A stretch of 7,884 bases of DNA from an uncultured Erysipelotrichaceae bacterium (GTDB lineage Bacteria; Bacillota_I; Bacilli_A; RFN20; CAG-826): contig CACYJD010000080.1 in assembly GCA_902774655.1 (NCBI GenBank), forward strand, positions 1 through 7,884, written 5' to 3'. This document shows, one piece after another, positions 4,621-7,884 of this stretch. Made by a program: the position numbers and the translations under genes. Each line of letters begins with the position of its first letter. Position 1 is the first letter of the stretch. Under the pieces are notes generated by a model, which ran no database searches, was not told where the DNA came from, and worked only from the letters and a program-made list of their open reading frames with translations.

Positions 4621-7410
4621 TTTCATAAATATTATATTTATAGAATCGTCAAAATTTAAATTAGATGCTTTTAATAATTCATTCCAACTCTCACTAGTGC
4701 CGTTATATTTAATCGTTTCTAGATGCAACAAATCTCTAAACGTGCGGTTACTTAATAGTTTCATTGATGAAGGAATTGTTAATTCTTTTAACTTATCACC
4801 ACCGTAAATAGCTTTAATAAAGACAATTCCTTCTGGGATAGAAAATGATGATACATAAGTAGATATATTCAATATAGCGATGACTTTTGTGTTAGGTTTA
4901 ATCGATTCATCACCTTCATATGCGATATATGCTTTAGTGCATAAATAGTTAGGGTTTGAGTGACTTCCTATGTAATAAGCAGATCTACCGTTAATGATAT
5001 GAGTAATAGGATGCAATGCAATTTTAGTGATATTATCACTTAATGTTAGATTTGCATCTTTAATAAAGATAGCTTCTTCGCCGAGTTCTTTAACACTATT
5101 AGGAAGGACTATATTTTGGCTCCTTACCTGTAATGCATAAGGTCCGATTACCTCTAATCCTTCAAATAAGTCAATTGGTTCTCCACTATTTAGGACTTTA
5201 TATAGTGTTTTTTCATCACTTGAAACAAGTAAATTGCCTTTGAATTTTAGATTCTTGTTCTCTTTATCGATGATAATTTCATTGAGATCGGTATTATTGC
5301 TAAATATAAAGCCGGGATTAATAAGTTCTTTACCAATGTATAGTTTTTTACAGTTGATTTTATATGAACCACCGATAAGTTCTTTAATGTTTCCTTTGAT
5401 ATGGATTTCATCGACATCAATATCCGCGAAATAACTCAAATTAAATTTATCTAAATTTGATTCTAGATATAGTGTTTTAGTGTTATATAAATTGCAGGAA
5501 TTACCACCATTTTTTTCGCTATAGATATGAACATTATTGATTGTTATATCTTTTTTATAAGATTTATTAGTAATTACTGGACAACCATAAAGATTAAGAT
5601 TATCGATATGCCCTAATGTTAAAGCGTTATTTTGTATCTCTTTTACATTAGAACCTATATTAAGATTCTTAACTTTTTTATAAAGCACTAATGAATATGG
5701 AGCAATTACCTCTACACTTTCAGGAATAATAGGTTCATCCATTTTTCTTAGGAAGAATAAGATTTTCTTATCGGCACTTAATAAAGAGCCATTATCACTA
5801 TAGAAAGTACTATTGTTCTCATCTACTTCAAAATAAATGCCACTCTTCAAACCCTCAAGAGCGTGATAATCGATTCCAAAGACATCTTTGTCAAATTTAA
5901 TAGATTTTAGTTTTGTATTTTGTGGAACTTTAGCTAATATTAAGCCGTCTTTGTCACTTGTAAGTCCAGTTTTGTAAAGCACTCCATCAATAGATTTATA
6001 ATACCTAGTTATTCCTTTTATATTAATGAACTCTAAAGAATCACATCCATCAAAAGCATCTATTTCAATCTCTTCTAACTTGTCAGAGAAAGTGATATTT
6101 TTTAGTGATTTACAGTTAAGAAATGCACTATTTTCGACTTTTACGAATTCGTCTGGTAGGTTAATTGTTTCTAGGTTATAGCAATTCGCAAATGCATATT
6201 TGCCTATGGAAAGTGTATCTTTATAGAAACCTGGTCCATCTACATTAATAGATTTGATCTTGTGGCAGTTATAAAAAGCAAATTTACTAATATCAGTCTT
6301 ATATAAATCAATATTTGATTCAAGGTTATAGCAATTATAAAAAGCGAAATCTCCTACGGATTGAAGTTTATGCGCGCCAATATCTTTTAAGTTATGACAG
6401 TTATAAAATCCTTCTTTTTTAACTGTAAATAGTAATCCGTTTTCTAAAGAAATTAACTTTTTATCGCCATAGAAGGCAGCGTTTCCTACTTCGATAGCGG
6501 TTTGATCTGGGAAAGTTACTTTTTCTAAATAAGTGCAGTGAGCAAAGATTGATGAAGAAAGTATTAATCCAACATAGTCATCATCATCCACCATTGAACC
6601 CTTATAAAAATTAGGCAACAAGAAGTCTTCTGCGTTAATACTCACTATACTCGTATCAAATATATCGTTAACTGAGTAGACTATTTGGTCATCTGTACCA
6701 GTAAAATCAACATCATCGATTGAAACACCCCTATCATCAGCAAAGTCATTCATTCTTTGCATATCTAAATTAGTAGGTTCGACTTGTAGTAAAGGTTGAA
6801 GAGTAAGAGTGTTATGTATTTGGTTTACTCTATTCTCAATAGGAGTGTTAATTGTTTGATATAAAATCTTCTCACTGAAGAATTTATCAAGCAGTTCTTC
6901 ACTAATTTCAAAATCTAATTGGTTATTTTCTTTAAGGATTTGATACATTTCTAAAGGTGAATAAATCTTTCCTTTAGTGGATTCACCTTTATGGATAAAG
7001 TCACTTTCAAAAGGTAAAACAACATTAATTCTATTTTTGCCAGAGTTATAAGCGTAATTTAGTTCATCGAATACCGCTTGTGAACGTAAAGAGTTTTCAG
7101 AAATATAGAAAAGAACACCTAAACAGTTGCGTGGAAGCATGTATTTATTCGCACTATCCTTCCAGCTTTTACCTGCAGGCATTCCTTTGTCATACCAAGT
7201 CTTAAGATTGTGTCCCTGAAGAGCAAATAAATCCCTATAAACTAGCTTAAAATCTTTATGAGAGTAAGAAATAAAGAGATATTGTTCAACATAAACATCA
7301 GGCAACGCAAAAGGAGGAATATTGATTAAATCATTGTTATTAATGATTTCAATCTTCTTCTTCAATTGTTCTTCGCTTGATAGTTTTTTTAGATTATTAA
7401 TATCAATCAT
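4618..7410 (-). CDS. TIR domain - BspA-type leucine-rich repeat protein
   Basis: This 930-residue protein has no signal peptide or membrane segment, so it is predicted to be cytosolic. A leader of about 42 residues precedes a TIR domain (about 43-185). Visible there are beta-A YLFISYSHKD (44-53), the BB-loop region TWYDKGMPAGKSW (71-83), SENSLRS (104-110), and FDELNYA with Glu116 at the position of the catalytic Glu of NAD-cleaving TIR domains. A linker with acidic stretches (about 190-285) leads to BspA-like LRR_5 repeats covering most of 285-905. The repeats are clearest at 313-456, where the Phe of the AFxNC motif recurs at 313, 335, 357, 379, 407, 430 and 453. The end, LETIKYNGTSESWNELL, is a typical BspA-type C-terminus. 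TIR domains in bacteria act in NAD hydrolysis or signal-nucleotide synthesis, often in antiphage defence; the repeats would be the sensing part. That role is inference. No Shine-Dalgarno precedes the ATG, and there is no other Met before residue 78. Confidence 0.9.
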   Translation of the reverse strand: MIDINNLKKLSSEEQLKKKIEIINNNDLINIPPFALPDVYVEQYLFISYSHKDFKLVYRDLFALQGHNLKTWYDKGMPAGKSWKDSANKYMLPRNCLGVLFYISENSLRSQAVFDELNYAYNSGKNRINVVLPFESDFIHKGESTKGKIYSPLEMYQILKENNQLDFEISEELLDKFFSEKILYQTINTPIENRVNQIHNTLTLQPLLQVEPTNLDMQRMNDFADDRGVSIDDVDFTGTDDQIVYSVNDIFDTSIVSINAEDFLLPNFYKGSMVDDDDYVGLILSSSIFAHCTYLEKVTFPDQTAIEVGNAAFYGDKKLISLENGLLFTVKKEGFYNCHNLKDIGAHKLQSVGDFAFYNCYNLESNIDLYKTDISKFAFYNCHKIKSINVDGPGFYKDTLSIGKYAFANCYNLETINLPDEFVKVENSAFLNCKSLKNITFSDKLEEIEIDAFDGCDSLEFINIKGITRYYKSIDGVLYKTGLTSDKDGLILAKVPQNTKLKSIKFDKDVFGIDYHALEGLKSGIYFEVDENNSTFYSDNGSLLSADKKILFFLRKMDEPIIPESVEVIAPYSLVLYKKVKNLNIGSNVKEIQNNALTLGHIDNLNLYGCPVITNKSYKKDITINNVHIYSEKNGGNSCNLYNTKTLYLESNLDKFNLSYFADIDVDEIHIKGNIKELIGGSYKINCKKLYIGKELINPGFIFSNNTDLNEIIIDKENKNLKFKGNLLVSSDEKTLYKVLNSGEPIDLFEGLEVIGPYALQVRSQNIVLPNSVKELGEEAIFIKDANLTLSDNITKIALHPITHIINGRSAYYIGSHSNPNYLCTKAYIAYEGDESIKPNTKVIAILNISTYVSSFSIPEGIVFIKAIYGGDKLKELTIPSSMKLLSNRTFRDLLHLETIKYNGTSESWNELLKASNLNFDDSINIIFMK
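6100..6414 (-). repeat. Regular leucine-rich repeat block within the TIR-LRR gene
   Basis: Residues 333-437 hold the most regular repeats: FYNC at 335, 357 and 379, FANC at 407 and FLNC at 430, spaced 22, 22, 28 and 23 residues. At DNA level related AATTGC/AACTGC-TATAAC segments recur near 6174, 6264, 6324 and 6390. Such near-identical units can recombine, so copy number may vary between strains. Confidence 0.6.
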
Positions 7411-7415
7411 GTATA

Positions 7416-7442
7416 TTATTGATTATATAAAATTATCAATAA
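7416..7442. promoter_or_regulatory. Dyad over the putative -10 of the TIR-LRR gene
   Basis: TTATTGAT (7416-7423) and ATCAATAA (7435-7442) are exact reverse complements 11 bases apart. The minus-strand TATAAT at 7422-7427, ending 11 bases before the ATG at 7410, falls in this dyad, so a protein bound here could block transcription. Next to it is a 10-base palindrome TAATCGATTA (7444-7453). No clear -35 is seen (best is TCGATT at 17 bases). The region is very AT-rich, so chance is possible. Confidence 0.4.
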
Positions 7443-7478
7443 ATAATCGATTAATTCGTAACAAAATGACAATAATTT

Positions 7479-7504
7479 AAAAGGCCGAACGACTTGGTTC
7501 GACC
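7479..7504 (-). terminator. htpG: Intrinsic terminator of htpG
   Basis: On the minus strand GGTCGAAC and GTTCGGCC form an 8-bp stem (one T.G pair) around the six-base loop CAAGTC, followed by TTTT. It lies about 30 bases past the htpG stop and separates htpG from the TIR-LRR gene. Confidence 0.85.
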
Positions 7505-7511
7505 ATTAAAA

Positions 7512-7539
7512 GTCTCAAAGAGTGGACTATATGCTATTT
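7512..7539. repeat. Second copy of a 28-base intergenic motif (first at 953-980)
   Basis: This segment matches 953-980 at 23 of 28 positions without gaps. The shared parts are GTCTCAAAGA, then, after seven mostly different bases, ATATGCT, then TTT. It overlaps the last codons and stop of htpG. Two copies are too few to define a family. Confidence 0.3.
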
Positions 7540-7884
7540 ATTTATAGCTTTTGAGAATAATTTATTGAGTTTCTTAACGAATTCACTTCTATCAGAAATC
7601 TCTCTACCTTCTAGGATAAGAGCTTCATCATAAAGGATAGAAGCATACTCTTTAACTTCATCATCCTTATCTTGAATTGAAGTTAATGCTTCAAAGATTG
7701 GATGATTTGGGTTAAGTTCAAGAACCTTTTGGGCTTTAACGTCTTCACTCATACCTGGTTGTTCGTTAAGTGTCTTTTCCATTTCTAGAGACAAACCTTC
7801 TTTAGTGGATAAACACACTGGTGAATCAACGAGTTTAGTAGAAATAACAACATCTTCTACACTACCCTTAAGGGATTCTTTGAG
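7534..7884 (-). CDS. htpG: HSP90-family chaperone HtpG, C-terminal end (5' part outside window)
   Basis: The frame is open from the right edge (first full codon CTC at 7884-7882) to TAG at 7534-7536, giving the last 116 residues. They match the C-terminal dimerisation domain of HtpG: the DSPVCLSTKEG stretch, SLEMEK, the hallmark ELNPNHPIFE, then EYASILYDEALILEGREI and a Lys-rich tail. GTG and ATG codons inside this stretch are not true starts, because family similarity continues upstream of them to the edge. HtpG is an ATP-driven cytosolic chaperone that remodels client proteins and dimerises through this domain. A terminator follows at 7479-7504, so the TIR-LRR gene is probably transcribed separately. 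Confidence 0.95.
   Translation of the reverse strand, partial: LKESLKGSVEDVVISTKLVDSPVCLSTKEGLSLEMEKTLNEQPGMSEDVKAQKVLELNPNHPIFEALTSIQDKDDEVKEYASILYDEALILEGREISDRSEFVKKLNKLFSKAINK

Noticed and set aside
5234..5434. Plus-strand open frame of 66 codons
   Set aside because: It is antisense within the TIR-LRR gene, with no ribosome site or recognisable product.
7483..7528. tRNA-like sequence (GGTTCGACC resembles a T-arm)
   Set aside because: No acceptor, D or anticodon stems can be formed around it; the pairing fits a rho-independent terminator instead.
1..7884. CRISPR array, insertion sequence, attachment site or rRNA/tRNA gene
   Set aside because: No regularly spaced identical repeats, transposase fragments, terminal inverted repeats with target duplications or RNA-gene structures are visible.

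Overview
The window comes from an AT-rich, low-GC Gram-positive-type bacterium. I infer Bacillota, most likely a gut-associated Bacilli/Erysipelotrichia-like lineage. The reasons are AGAGGTGAT-type ribosome sites, a lipoprotein with a lipobox, BIG2 and BspA-type leucine-rich repeat proteins, and a stomatin/NfeD operon. Trp is encoded by TGG and no intact gene needs TGA read as Trp, so the standard code applies. Every gene is on the minus strand, so transcription runs from high to low coordinates.

In order of transcription: (1) the 3' end of htpG (HSP90), entering at the right edge and stopping at 7534, with a clear intrinsic terminator at 7479-7504. (2) A probable two-gene unit. Its first gene is a 930-residue cytosolic protein joining an N-terminal TIR domain to a long BspA-type (LRR_5) leucine-rich repeat array (7410-4618). 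Eleven bases later comes a membrane-anchored type-B carboxylesterase (4606-2904). The esterase reading frame is broken at about 4145: it has lost 3n+1 bases (roughly 20-30 codons by family comparison), leaving two pieces that overlap as ATGA. (3) A compact operon behind a recognisable promoter (2834-2862): a 123-residue protein of unknown function, an NfeD-family membrane protein and an SPFH/stomatin-like protein. These genes overlap by one base or abut exactly and end in an intrinsic terminator at 1019-1047. (4) A lipoprotein with an acidic Pro/Asp linker, a BIG2 domain and an unidentified C-terminal domain, running off the left edge.

The most interesting object is the TIR-LRR protein. It pairs a probable NAD-cleaving or signalling TIR domain with a repeat array usually found on surface proteins, but it has no signal peptide and no NTPase module. 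It resembles a minimal sensor-effector of immune-receptor type, although no function is proven. Its gene, and the lipoprotein gene, start without a good Shine-Dalgarno and have TATAAT 10-11 bases upstream of the ATG, which suggests leaderless or near-leaderless messages. The intergenic gaps hold dyads and a partly conserved 28-base motif seen twice.
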